NCBI RefSeq assembly: GCF_013149275.1
Contig: NZ_JABGNA010000001.1
Span: 186,001 to 250,000, forward strand
Reading direction: 5' to 3'
Source: Mucilaginibacter sp. SG564
Lineage (GTDB): Bacteria > Bacteroidota > Bacteroidia > Sphingobacteriales > Sphingobacteriaceae
DNA: 64,000 nucleotides
Below, one piece after another: positions 16,994-25,102 of this stretch (position 1 is its first letter; each line of letters starts with the position of its first letter). The notes below the pieces were generated by a model, which was given only the letters and a program-made list of their open reading frames with translations, was not told the origin of the DNA and ran no database searches. Position numbers and translations under genes: made by a program.

Positions 16994-17008
16994 GTGTATT
17001 TTTTACAC
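16994..17008. promoter_or_regulatory. Second GTGTA-N5-TACAC dyad upstream of ndh
   Basis: Same arms and spacer length as the dyad at 16892-16906, 102 bp further upstream, i.e. close to ten helical turns. It could allow cooperative binding or looping by one regulator. No other function is visible at this place. Confidence 0.35.
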
Positions 17009-17101
17009 TAAGCACGGGTGTTTTAAGATTGAAGATGCTCCGCTTAAACGAGCGGTTACGGGGCGTTTTGAGTGTAGGTACTTGTCATATAAAGCCTCCG
17101 C

Positions 17102-17269
17102 GCGTCATTGCGAGGTACGAAGCGAGAGCCTCACCCAAACCCTCTCCATCCCGATAGCTATCGGGAGAGAGGGCTTTAAAACTCTTTTTTTGAAGTCTCC
17201 CCTTTGGGGGAGATCCAATAGCTATCGGTTTAGAGGGGGCTTTTGCTTCGTACTTCGCAGCAATGACGC
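17102..17269. repeat. Composite palindromic repeat with nested hairpins
   Basis: The outer arms GCGTCATTGCGAGGTACGAA (from 17102) and the matching GCTTCGTACTTCGCAGCAAT (from 17245) enclose a second repeat. Inside are the perfect 16-bp palindrome CCCGATAGCTATCGGG (17150-17165) and a partial copy (AATAGCTATCGG near 17218-17229), with CCCTCTCC/GAGAGAGGG and TCTCCCC/GGGGGAGA arms around them. It lies between two minus-strand genes. It looks like one REP-type repeat inserted into another. Confidence 0.75.
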
Positions 17270-17285
17270 TTGGAGAAGAGTTTCA

Positions 17286-19202
17286 TTACACCACCTCAAT
17301 CACAATAGTCGCTTCATTCTGATCAATACTCAGGGGGATGGCCTCCAGGCCCGGTACAAAGTTAAATACCCTGCCTTTACTGGTAGTAGGCATCGCTGTA
17401 AACTTAGCGCTTGATGCTATTTGTAAGGTGGTTTTATTCTTGTTTACACGTAGCAGTGTTTCTTCGAACACAAACTTCTCTGTTGATCTGGAAACTACCG
17501 GCAGGATGATCCTGGTTTGCCCGTCGTAACCGCTTTTTTCGATGTTGTATCTGATGATGACCCGTTCGCCTGTAAACTGGTAAGTTACCTGGCAGTTCAC
17601 TTCGCCTGCCGGTGGGTTTTGCTGGTTTTTGTCTACCAGTTTTGACCGGGTTTTGATCACCTCCTGCCCGCTGATGTCTCCGCGCTCAATCTGGGCTCCC
17701 AGGTCGTTTATGTTTGTAAATACCGTATCACCACCTAACCGGAGCTCTATACGTGGCGTTAGCGTCATGGATAGTGGGTCGGTATCGGGCTGCATGTTAT
17801 CGGCCTCCAGCAATTGATACTGGTTCATGCTGCCGGCAAATATAGGACCTGTTTTTGGGTGCCAGAGCATGGTAAGGGCACCGCCGGTAGCATGCCCGTC
17901 GCTGGTTTCCTTATATTGCCTGTCGTACCCGGTAATGGTCGCCCTGAACTTTCCTTTGGCCACCAGCCAGGTCTGTATATCGCTAAAAGGCCGGATGCCA
18001 TAAGCCTCTTCACGGGGTAGTTGGATACTATCGACATTTACTTTCGCCGGTTGGTGCTCATGATCTAATATGGTAGTCAAAGCTTTGATATGGCAAAAAG
18101 TATGGTGTACACAAACAGGTACCTGGTGCGATACGTAATGCGGGCCGCCATACAGTAAATTATCTTTGGTACACGCTTGCAGTAATTGCGTATTCCGGAG
18201 GGCTACTTTATAAAACCTCGGATCGCGCCCGGCCATCAGCGTGTATGCCGCCTGGCAGCCATCGCTGGTGCGGCTGCCCCAGTAGGTCCATTTATAATTG
18301 CGTGTGCCCCAGCTGTTATCCCAGCCGCCATCGGGCAGCATAAATTCCATATGCGTGCGCAGGCTACGGGTCACGGCGTCTAATACCTCTTCGTCCTTTG
18401 TCAATAAGCCATAAAGCACCAATGAAGGCAATGATTCTTCTACATTATAACCCAGGTCGACAGAAAAACATCCCTTCGGACTTGCCTTGTCGTTTGGATG
18501 GCCCTCGCCATAAATAAAACCGTCCTTACGTGTAATGTATTTTAAAGCGGCGTGTGCAAACTCCCGGCCTTTGTCTTTATACTTGGGTATATCCAGCATG
18601 GTGCCTATCAGCGATAGCGCGTATGAGGCAGTAACGGGGTAGTTAATATTACCATACTCCATCGAAAAATTGCTGTAAACATAGTCGGCCGCTTTTTGTA
18701 AGCGATCGGTTAGTTCGGTTTTAAAACTATTATCCATGATGGAGCCATGGTTTTTCAGTGTTTCGGCCAATGCTATAGACGAAAATACGGTAGTACCCTT
18801 CCAGGAGCCCTTTACCGGCTCATTGAGCCAGGATCCATCGGGCTGGCTAACCCGCGTTTTCATCCAGTTATAAAGTAATGCGGCGGCATCAGTGTATTTG
18901 GAATCGCCGGTTTTTTGAGCCAGGTGATAGAAGGGGTAAATAGCGTCGCTACCACGGCCATGCACTGTCTTGTTGGCCGGGCAATATAAACCACCGTAGT
19001 TATCGGTATTTGATTTATCCAGAACCTGCAGCGCCAGTAAACCTTTGGCCCATTGCCGCATCAGCTGATCACTCAGGGCGTACAGATCATCAGCAACAGG
19101 CGGAATGGTTAAGGCAAAAGCATTGGCCAATGGTGCCGCGCCGATAAGGCCAGCCGTTCCGATAGCGGTGGTTTTGATAAAACTTCTTCTGGATAATGTC
19201 AT
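17286..19202 (-). CDS. Tat-exported alpha/alpha-toroid protein, possible polysaccharide lyase or hydrolase
   Basis: I do not recognise a named family. The 638-residue protein has a Tat signal (SRRSFIKTTAIGTAGLIGAA), so it is exported folded. Residues about 45-380 are helical repeats of the toroid type (YTDAAALLYNWMKTRVSQPD, DGSWLNEP, PDGGWDNSWGTRNYKWTYWG, SDGCQAAYTLM), with many exposed Trp, Tyr and His. Residues about 400-638 are beta-rich (HATGGALTMLWHPKTGPIFAG, LGGDTVFTNINDLG, VTYQFTGERVIIRY). This toroid plus beta-sandwich layout is that of several polysaccharide lyase families and six-hairpin glycosidases. It has its own promoter and no enzyme partners next to it. Confidence 0.8.
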   Translation of the reverse strand: MTLSRRSFIKTTAIGTAGLIGAAPLANAFALTIPPVADDLYALSDQLMRQWAKGLLALQVLDKSNTDNYGGLYCPANKTVHGRGSDAIYPFYHLAQKTGDSKYTDAAALLYNWMKTRVSQPDGSWLNEPVKGSWKGTTVFSSIALAETLKNHGSIMDNSFKTELTDRLQKAADYVYSNFSMEYGNINYPVTASYALSLIGTMLDIPKYKDKGREFAHAALKYITRKDGFIYGEGHPNDKASPKGCFSVDLGYNVEESLPSLVLYGLLTKDEEVLDAVTRSLRTHMEFMLPDGGWDNSWGTRNYKWTYWGSRTSDGCQAAYTLMAGRDPRFYKVALRNTQLLQACTKDNLLYGGPHYVSHQVPVCVHHTFCHIKALTTILDHEHQPAKVNVDSIQLPREEAYGIRPFSDIQTWLVAKGKFRATITGYDRQYKETSDGHATGGALTMLWHPKTGPIFAGSMNQYQLLEADNMQPDTDPLSMTLTPRIELRLGGDTVFTNINDLGAQIERGDISGQEVIKTRSKLVDKNQQNPPAGEVNCQVTYQFTGERVIIRYNIEKSGYDGQTRIILPVVSRSTEKFVFEETLLRVNKNKTTLQIASSAKFTAMPTTSKGRVFNFVPGLEAIPLSIDQNEATIVIEVV

Positions 19203-19223
19203 GGTTATAACAGGTATGGATCA

Positions 19224-19231
19224 CAAATGTA
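19224..19231 (-). promoter_or_regulatory. -7 promoter box of the Tat-exported protein gene
   Basis: On the minus strand this is TACATTTG, an exact TAnnTTTG match, 21 bp before the ATG ending at 19202. A T-rich stretch ending in TTTTTTC lies about 19 bp upstream in place of a clean -33 box. Confidence 0.5.
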
Positions 19232-19324
19232 ATTGATAGATGATTATCGATCGAAAAAATCAACTACAACGATGTAATAGCCATTTTTACCATGTTTGGG
19301 CGGTTCCTTATCTTACAAAATACT

Positions 19325-20254
19325 TTATGATTGAGCTACCATTTTTTGCTTATTCAGCTGGGTGATGATCACCCCGGTCATAATGATCACCAGCGCAATT
19401 ATTTGTTTAAAAGAGATTTGCTCGGCTGCGAGCAACCATCCCATAACAATAGCGATCACCGGGTTTACATAAGTATGGGTACTCACTATGGCGGGCGGCT
19501 GCACAGTGATAAGCCAGGTAAAAGATAAGTAAGCAACCAACGACCCCATTATCACCAGGTAAGCCAGGCCAGCCCAGGCGCTTAACGGAATCGTAGTGGG
19601 GGACAATGTAAACCACTCGCCCTTACCAAAAGCAACTAAGCCCGAAAAAAGACCGGCTGCCAGGAGCTGTACAGTGCTGTTAACCAGGTTGTCGCTTTTT
19701 GCAGGTAATTTGCGGTTGGCATACAATGCGCCGGTTACCCATGATACCGCGCTTAACAACGTTATAATAGTGCCGATTACCGGATGCCCCTGAACAAGTG
19801 TTGACCCGGCCGGTGCAAAATGAGCGAACAAGGCGATGCCGGCAAACCCGAGCAGCAGGCCGGTAATGATCCATTTACTGGAGAAATAAGCAGACCAGCG
19901 CTGGCGATCGAGCAGCACGAAGAAAAGGGGTTCGGTACCAACAATTACCGCGGCAAAGCCCGAATTGATATATTGTTCACCAACTACAACCAGTCCCGAA
20001 CCACCGCTAAGCATCAGAATGCCGCTAATAATCAGAACTTTCAGATCCCGTTTCTCTGGCCAACCTATTTTCTTGATCATAACCCAGATGGTCAGGATCA
20101 GCCCAGCCGTCAGGTAGCGCAAGGCAGAAATGGTGAAGGGTTTAAAACCCTTTAACGCATAAACTATGGCGAGGTAAGTAGTGCCCCATATAAAATACAC
20201 AGCAATGAATGCAAGCAGCAGTAATAATGGCGACGTTTTTTTTAAATTATTCAT
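19325..20254 (-). CDS. EamA/DMT-family transporter
   Basis: The 309-residue inner-membrane protein has ten hydrophobic segments in two EamA repeats, and is probably an exporter of amino acids, metabolites or toxic compounds. The first repeat opens with LAFIAVYFIWGTTYLAI, the usual 'fiWGt.y' mark. The second repeat has LLSAVSWVTGALYANRK and ends in IIALVIIMTGVIITQL. It is divergent from a CGNR zinc-finger regulator 101 bp away, a pairing that suggests local control. The substrate cannot be read from sequence. Confidence 0.92.
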   Translation of the reverse strand: MNNLKKTSPLLLLLAFIAVYFIWGTTYLAIVYALKGFKPFTISALRYLTAGLILTIWVMIKKIGWPEKRDLKVLIISGILMLSGGSGLVVVGEQYINSGFAAVIVGTEPLFFVLLDRQRWSAYFSSKWIITGLLLGFAGIALFAHFAPAGSTLVQGHPVIGTIITLLSAVSWVTGALYANRKLPAKSDNLVNSTVQLLAAGLFSGLVAFGKGEWFTLSPTTIPLSAWAGLAYLVIMGSLVAYLSFTWLITVQPPAIVSTHTYVNPVIAIVMGWLLAAEQISFKQIIALVIIMTGVIITQLNKQKMVAQS

Positions 20255-20355
20255 TTTTTAATTATTACTGGTAAAATATATTTTAATGGTGTTAATATAT
20301 AAAACAAAACCGTCAATAATTGTTTTAACAGTGTGAATTTTATTAACTTTAACAG

Positions 20356-20979
20356 ATGTACAGGATATCGACAGTAAATACAATGACATTGGATGGCGGC
20401 GTAGCCTGTCTGGATTTTGTAAATTCGGGTTACGACCGGGAGTATGGTGTAGTAACAGAAAGGTTAAACTCCTATGAGGATTTGATGATACTGATTGAGC
20501 GTTTGCAACTTTTTGATACAAATTACCTGGATACGTTGAAAAGCAAAGCGCGCCAATCGCCGGAGTTGGCTACAGAAGCATTGATGTTTGCCCGGAATAT
20601 ACGGCAAAAGTTATACTGCTTATTTTCCGGAATAGCGCCGCAAAATATCGCAGAAGCTGATCAGGGAATAATTACTGATCTCAATAGATTATTTGCGGAA
20701 GCACACCGGTTTGATGTTTTATCTGTAAATGGCAAAGATGTTGAGTTTTCTTTTCGGGCAGCCCCCGGCGATTTGATGGCTCCGGTATGGAGGCTGCTGT
20801 TGTCGGCCTATGATCTCCTAAAGAGTGGCGATTTACATAACCTGAAGCAATGCCAGCGCTGTGCCTGGCTATTTATGGATCAAACCAAAAATCACCGAAA
20901 AAAATGGTGTTCTATGGAATCCTGTGGTAATGCACAAAAAACAAAGCGCTATTATGCGCGGCAGAAAGTTAAGATTTGA
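20356..20979 (+). CDS. CGNR zinc-finger regulator (ABATE domain)
   Basis: The 207-residue cytoplasmic protein has an N-terminal ABATE domain that opens with LDGGVACLDFVNS and a C-terminal CGNR zinc finger. The finger ligands are in CQRCAW (Cys169/Cys172 approximately) and KWCSMESCGNAQK, where CGNA replaces the eponymous CGNR. This is a frequent variant, and KTKRYYARQK follows as expected. The family is thought to be stress-related transcription regulators. It is divergent from an EamA exporter, its most likely target. A TTG-N21-TAACTTTA pair (20320-20351) ends only 4 bp before the ATG, so a very short leader is possible. Confidence 0.9.
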   Translation: MYRISTVNTMTLDGGVACLDFVNSGYDREYGVVTERLNSYEDLMILIERLQLFDTNYLDTLKSKARQSPELATEALMFARNIRQKLYCLFSGIAPQNIAEADQGIITDLNRLFAEAHRFDVLSVNGKDVEFSFRAAPGDLMAPVWRLLLSAYDLLKSGDLHNLKQCQRCAWLFMDQTKNHRKKWCSMESCGNAQKTKRYYARQKVKI

Positions 20980-21037
20980 TAAAAAGTTTCTTTTCCGCAG
21001 ATATACATGTAATGTTAATCAGTTAAAAAAATTGCAA

Positions 21038-21147
21038 ACCCCATCGGGGTTAAAGCTTTGTAGAAGAAGCCAACCCCCAATTCAGTGCCGTAGGTACTGC
21101 TACATGTGTGTTGTTTGTTTTCTACAAAGCTTTTACTCCTACGAAGC
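21038..21147. repeat. Palindromic repeat between convergent genes
   Basis: The 243-bp gap between the CGNR gene and the DoxX remnant holds ACCCCATCGGGGT (21038-21050), arms AAAGCTTTGTAGAA (21052-21065) and TTCTACAAAGCTTT (21120-21133), and an inner CAGTGCC/GGTACTG hairpin. ACTCCTACGAAG follows. The order resembles a common Bacteroidota intergenic repeat; this copy looks worn. No gene is seen. Confidence 0.65.
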
Positions 21148-21222
21148 AACTCTCCGCCAGTTCGAGCGTAGATGTTTGAACTTTGAGTATTTAAGTGGCG
21201 ACAATAAATAGGCGAGGTGTTG

Positions 21223-21333
21223 TTATAGCCCCTGCTGGGCATTCAAATACCGGTGATCCACAGAAAACCTACCTCCCCCGCTTATCACCAGCGATATGGC
21301 CAGCCCGATCATCAGCAGATCGAACTCAAAGCC
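21223..21333 (-). pseudogene. Detached C-terminal segment of DoxX
   Basis: Directly after the DoxX stop codon the same frame continues without interruption for 36 codons to a second stop (21223-21225). It reads GFEFDLLMIGLAISLVISGG and then GRFSVDHRYLN, which is the fourth membrane helix and the normal C-terminal tail of DoxX proteins. The segment has no start codon or leader of its own, so it is lost unless the stop is read through. Confidence 0.8.
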
Positions 21334-21693
21334 TTAAAAGCCTTTTGGGTTTGCGCCAAACCAATCCATAAAAAAGCCAGCCTGCCAGTGATGGGTAATA
21401 ATAATGCCGATAAACAGCGGAATGATCAGGGCAGCAATAACACGCGTAGCCCAGCCGAGTATCAATAATATGGAGCCCGCAAACTCAATCAGGATCACCA
21501 GGAAGCCGATAAGCCAGGGCAGGTGTACAACGTTAGTAAAATATTGCATGGTATGTGTAAAACCAAAGCCGCCGAAAAGCCCCAGTAGCTTTTGGGCGCC
21601 ATGGGGTAATAATATAAATCCTAAGGTAAGCCTGCTGATAGTAGCAGGCCAGTTGCCCGCGGTACTAAAAATTTTATTTCTGATATTTTCCAT
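21334..21693 (-). CDS. DoxX-family membrane protein, truncated by an in-frame stop
   Basis: The DoxX proteins are small four-helix inner-membrane proteins linked to redox stress. This frame encodes 119 residues: RLTLGFILLPHGAQKLLGLF (helix 1), IGFLVILIEFAGSILLILGW (helix 2), VIAALIIPLFIGIIITHHW (helix 3), then FGANPKGF and TAA. Intact members continue into a fourth helix, and that helix is present immediately downstream in the same frame. The stop could come from a one-base change of GAA (Glu) to TAA, or from a 9-bp near-duplication (AAAGGCTTT/TAAGGCTTT). It lies 65 bp after the Crp/Fnr gene on the same strand, probably in one operon. Confidence 0.85.
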   Translation of the reverse strand: MENIRNKIFSTAGNWPATISRLTLGFILLPHGAQKLLGLFGGFGFTHTMQYFTNVVHLPWLIGFLVILIEFAGSILLILGWATRVIAALIIPLFIGIIITHHWQAGFFMDWFGANPKGF

Positions 21694-21758
21694 GAAACAA
21701 ATTTCGGCAGCTCCGGAATGCTGTCTATGAAACTACATTCATAAATTGGGCCCTGCTT

Positions 21759-22331
21759 TTATAGCTTATTGCGGCGGATCCTGCTTAAAAACTGCGGCGT
21801 TATGCCCAGGTACGATGCTATCAGGTACTGCGGTATCCGTTGTTGCAGGGTAGGATAGCGTTGCAGGAAGATGTCATAACGCTGCTCTGCCGTATAGCTT
21901 ATCGCTTCCATCACCCGTGATTGCGATGCCACAAATGCGTTCTGGAAAAGGATCCGGAAATATCTTTCCATAGCCGGTACGGCAATGAGCAGCTTATCCA
22001 GCGCGTGCTTATCTATTTGTAACACTTCGGTATCTTCCAGGGCCGATATATAAAGCGTTGACGGCTGCCCGGTTAAAAAGCTGTACAGATCGCCAACATA
22101 CCAGTTTTCTACAGCCAGGAAGGCGATATGCTCGTTTCCCTGCTCGTCCAGGGTGTAAGCCTTCAGGCAGCCTTTCACAATAAAACTCTCATACCGGCAT
22201 ATTTCGCCCGCCCTGATCAAATATTCGTGTTTTTTGATGTGGATGGATCTAAAATTAGAAAGTACCAACCGGGCATCATCGGCAGAAAGATCGGCATGCT
22301 GATGGATATGTTTTAACAGGAGTTCGCTCAT
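21759..22331 (-). CDS. Crp/Fnr-family transcriptional regulator
   Basis: The 190-residue regulator has an N-terminal cyclic-nucleotide-binding-like beta barrel (residues about 25-115, with EYLIRAGEICRYESFIVKGC and FLAVENWYVGDLYSFLTGQP) and a C-terminal winged helix whose recognition region is YLIASYLGITPQFLSRIRR. The glycine/arginine set needed for cAMP binding is not evident and there is no Cys cluster for an iron-sulfur site, so the signal is unknown. Such proteins are very common in Bacteroidota next to DoxX or redox genes. It lies between a small membrane protein gene (52 bp upstream) and DoxX, all on one strand. Confidence 0.92.
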   Translation of the reverse strand: MSELLLKHIHQHADLSADDARLVLSNFRSIHIKKHEYLIRAGEICRYESFIVKGCLKAYTLDEQGNEHIAFLAVENWYVGDLYSFLTGQPSTLYISALEDTEVLQIDKHALDKLLIAVPAMERYFRILFQNAFVASQSRVMEAISYTAEQRYDIFLQRYPTLQQRIPQYLIASYLGITPQFLSRIRRNKL

Positions 22332-22383
22332 CAGATCAAAAATAATGATCTAAGATAAAATAAGCTGTTTGATATCCCCGAAA

Positions 22384-22896
22384 TTACGATACGGCCGGCG
22401 GAAGTGTGGCACTTTTTTGCTTCCGCAGTTTAACAATCTGGTAAATAACCCCTGTAACATACAACAGAAACCAGATACCAAGCCACATTTTTACCGTGGG
22501 TGAATCAGGACCGCTGGCGATTGGCTGACTGATAGGCAAGCGGGTGAGGGTTTCGACAGTAGCTGGGATCATCGAAAAAAAGAGCGTTAACGATAGCAGA
22601 ATGATCTGTATATAATCGGCCGCTTTGCCAAAAAAACGGATGGACCTGGCATAAACCGCAATGGGCAATATCACCAGGATAATAACCCCAAGCGCGTGCC
22701 CCGCAGAGGGATGCCCCGTTTTCATGATCGGGAACCCGGTAAGGCAGGTAATGATGGTTAAAATAACATATAAGCGACCAGCGCCATAGCCAGGGTTTAT
22801 TTTCCCATGGCGAAATAAAGCGACAACAGCAGCAATAATGGCCAGCACACTGATAATGGTATGGATGATCCCGAGTACAGAAAGGTGATTAGGCAT
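22384..22896 (-). CDS. Small multi-pass membrane protein of unknown function
   Basis: This 170-residue protein has five hydrophobic segments: VLGIIHTIISVLAIIAAVVA, YVILTIITCLTGF, GHALGVIILVILPIAVYA, IIQIILLSLTLFFSMIPAT (approximate reading) and IWFLLYVTGVIYQIV. Conserved-looking polar spots are the His in the first helix, the loop MKTGHPSAGH, and the loop before the last helix (LPISQPIASGPDSP). I do not recognise the family by name. It is the first gene of the apparent operon with the Crp/Fnr regulator and DoxX, so a link with membrane or redox stress is possible. Confidence 0.75.
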   Translation of the reverse strand: MPNHLSVLGIIHTIISVLAIIAAVVALFRHGKINPGYGAGRLYVILTIITCLTGFPIMKTGHPSAGHALGVIILVILPIAVYARSIRFFGKAADYIQIILLSLTLFFSMIPATVETLTRLPISQPIASGPDSPTVKMWLGIWFLLYVTGVIYQIVKLRKQKSATLPPAVS

Positions 22897-23260
22897 AATG
22901 GTGATTTTTTAAGGTTAACAGTTTGTGTACTAAATATAAGTAATTAGCAGCTAAACAAAGCAACACTGATAGTAAGTTATTTAATACTTTTTAAAATTTA
23001 AAAAGGGGCTCCAAAACAGGTTGTAATTTGTTAAAACGCATTGAAATCAATGTTTTTCGAATAGTTTGCGGCTCTTTTTAATCCGTTTTGTATATAAAAG
23101 TGTTAAAATTTAGGGTTTAAAAAGTTTTGGAGCGGATAGGTATCACGAAAAAGATGAGGTTAACATTCAGTTTAATTTATGTTAACAAGATAACAGTTTC
23201 TTTGGCGCAAATTAAAACAGGGGCTATATTGCACCGCCGTTTTACATCAACAATATCCGC
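22897..23260. other. Divergent intergenic region, no gene
   Basis: This 364-bp AT-rich gap separates the divergent membrane-protein and phosphatase genes. I find no reading frame or palindrome of note. The only signal is the promoter-like pair at 23201-23232 for the phosphatase gene. Confidence 0.6.
23201..23232 (+). promoter_or_regulatory. Promoter of the phosphodiesterase-like/phosphatase gene
   Basis: TTTG (23201-23204), a 20-bp spacer and TATATTGC (23225-23232, one base off TAnnTTTG) fit the Bacteroidota promoter. Transcription would start near 23239, 22 bp before the ATG. No Pho-box-like repeat is seen. Confidence 0.45.
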
Positions 23261-25102
23261 ATGAATAATTTTACAAAAGCAGTTACCATTTTAGGAGTCT
23301 TAACAATTACCGGTATCAGTGCCGGTGCGCAAATCAAAACCTATACCGTTGCCGATGCGCATTCGCATAATGATTATAAAAATAATATCCCTTTTCTGAG
23401 GCCATATGAAAAAGGTTTTGGATCTATCGAGGCTGATGTTTATGCCGTTAACGGTCAGTTGATGGTGGCTCACGATAAAAAGGAGATCAGTGCCAAACGG
23501 TCGTTAAAAATTCTATACATCGATCCGCTGATCGAGAAATTTAGCCTTGACCCGGAACGGAAACTGCGTTTACTCATCGAGATCAAAGAAGATCATAAGG
23601 CCGTTTTGCCCTTAGTGATCAAAGAGTTAAAGCCGCTTGAAAAATATTTTTCCTATGAGGGGCATCCGGGGCGCTTATCTATCGTGATGACCGGTGCCGT
23701 ACCGCCTGCAGCAGAAATGAATAACTATCCGGACTGGATCTCCTTTGATGTTGACCATATGGATGGCTTTAACGCGCAGCAATGGAAAAAGATAGGACTG
23801 GTGAGCTTCCCATTTGGTAAATATCTGAAATGGAACGGTAAGGGTGTACTGAACAAAGAGGAGATCAGCAGGGTGAAAGCAGGCATAGATAGTGTGCACA
23901 GAGCGGGCAAAATGATCCGTTTTTGGGAAACACCCGATACCAAAAGCAGCTGGCTTGCGCTGATCAGGTTGGGCGTTGATGTAATAGGTACTGATAAAAT
24001 AGAAGAACTTGGTGATTTTCTGAATAAAAAACCGCGCAGCGAATATGTAGCACCGGCACCTTACCCGGTATACCATCCAACCTATAAATCAGATGGTTCA
24101 CAGAAAAAGGTCAAAAACATTATTTTATGTATTGGTGATGGCATGGGCTTGTCACAAATATATTCAACCTACACGGCCAATCGTGGTGAGTTGAATATAT
24201 TCCAGATGCAAAATATAGGGTTCTCGATAACTTACTCGGCTGATGCTTATATCACCGATTCGGCTGCTGGTGGTACCGCCTTTGCAACCGGACAAAAGAC
24301 AGACGACCGTGCGGTAGGGGTTGATCCATCGGGTAAACCATTGAAATCCCTGGCTGTTTACAGCGCAGAGGCCGGTAAGAAAACTGCCGATATTGTTGCC
24401 TGTGAATTAACCGATGCCACACCGGCTGTTTTTTATGCTCATCAGTCGGAGCGCTCAAGCGCTGCCGCCATTGCTAATGATATGGTATCTACACCAATTG
24501 ACATCTTATTGGGTTCGGGCTATAAGGATTTTACAGAAAAGGTGAATGGCGAAACTCCGCTGGATAAAATGAAGCAAAAAGGCTATACCATTATCCGCAA
24601 TTTTGATGAGTTTTTAAGCTCACAAGCGCCTAAAATAGTGGCCCTGGTTGATGATAGCGTAACCCGTCCAAAAATGGAAGGCCGGGGAAATTATTTGCCA
24701 CAGGCCTTTAACAAAGTAACCAGCACATTTAAAAATAATCCACAGGGGTTTTTTATGATGGTTGAAGGCTCACAGATTGATCATGGCGGCCACAGCAATA
24801 ATCTGAAACAGGTAATTACCGAAAACAGCGATTTTGACCGCGTAGTAGGTGATGCGCTGCGCTTTGCCGATGAGGATGGTGAAACGCTGGTAATTGTTAC
24901 CGCCGATCATGAGACAGGTGGCTTAACCCTGTTGGATGGCAATATTAAAAGCGGATATGTGTGGGGCGATTTCAGTACCAATGACCATACGGGTACTCCG
25001 GTTCCGGTGTTTGCCTACGGTCCGCATGCCGGCGATTTTAGAGGTGTGTACCAGAATACCGATATTTTTAACAAAATATTAGCCCTCATCAAGGCCAAGT
25101 AA
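23261..25102 (+). CDS. Secreted fusion: GDPD/PLC-like domain plus alkaline phosphatase
   Basis: The 613-residue exported protein has two enzymatic halves. After a signal peptide (ending near GISAGAQ), residues about 28-255 form a phosphodiesterase-like barrel with HSHNDY (His34, His36), EADV (Glu57, Asp59) and AHDK (His71). This is the glycerophosphodiester phosphodiesterase/PI-PLC arrangement. Residues about 284-613 are an alkaline phosphatase: CIGDGMG (metal ligand Asp293), DSAAGGTA with the phosphorylated Ser334, MVEGSQIDHGGHSN and TADHETGG as zinc ligands. Together they could release phosphate from glycerophosphodiesters in the periplasm. It is a single gene with its own promoter and terminator. 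Confidence 0.93.
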   Translation: MNNFTKAVTILGVLTITGISAGAQIKTYTVADAHSHNDYKNNIPFLRPYEKGFGSIEADVYAVNGQLMVAHDKKEISAKRSLKILYIDPLIEKFSLDPERKLRLLIEIKEDHKAVLPLVIKELKPLEKYFSYEGHPGRLSIVMTGAVPPAAEMNNYPDWISFDVDHMDGFNAQQWKKIGLVSFPFGKYLKWNGKGVLNKEEISRVKAGIDSVHRAGKMIRFWETPDTKSSWLALIRLGVDVIGTDKIEELGDFLNKKPRSEYVAPAPYPVYHPTYKSDGSQKKVKNIILCIGDGMGLSQIYSTYTANRGELNIFQMQNIGFSITYSADAYITDSAAGGTAFATGQKTDDRAVGVDPSGKPLKSLAVYSAEAGKKTADIVACELTDATPAVFYAHQSERSSAAAIANDMVSTPIDILLGSGYKDFTEKVNGETPLDKMKQKGYTIIRNFDEFLSSQAPKIVALVDDSVTRPKMEGRGNYLPQAFNKVTSTFKNNPQGFFMMVEGSQIDHGGHSNNLKQVITENSDFDRVVGDALRFADEDGETLVIVTADHETGGLTLLDGNIKSGYVWGDFSTNDHTGTPVPVFAYGPHAGDFRGVYQNTDIFNKILALIKAK

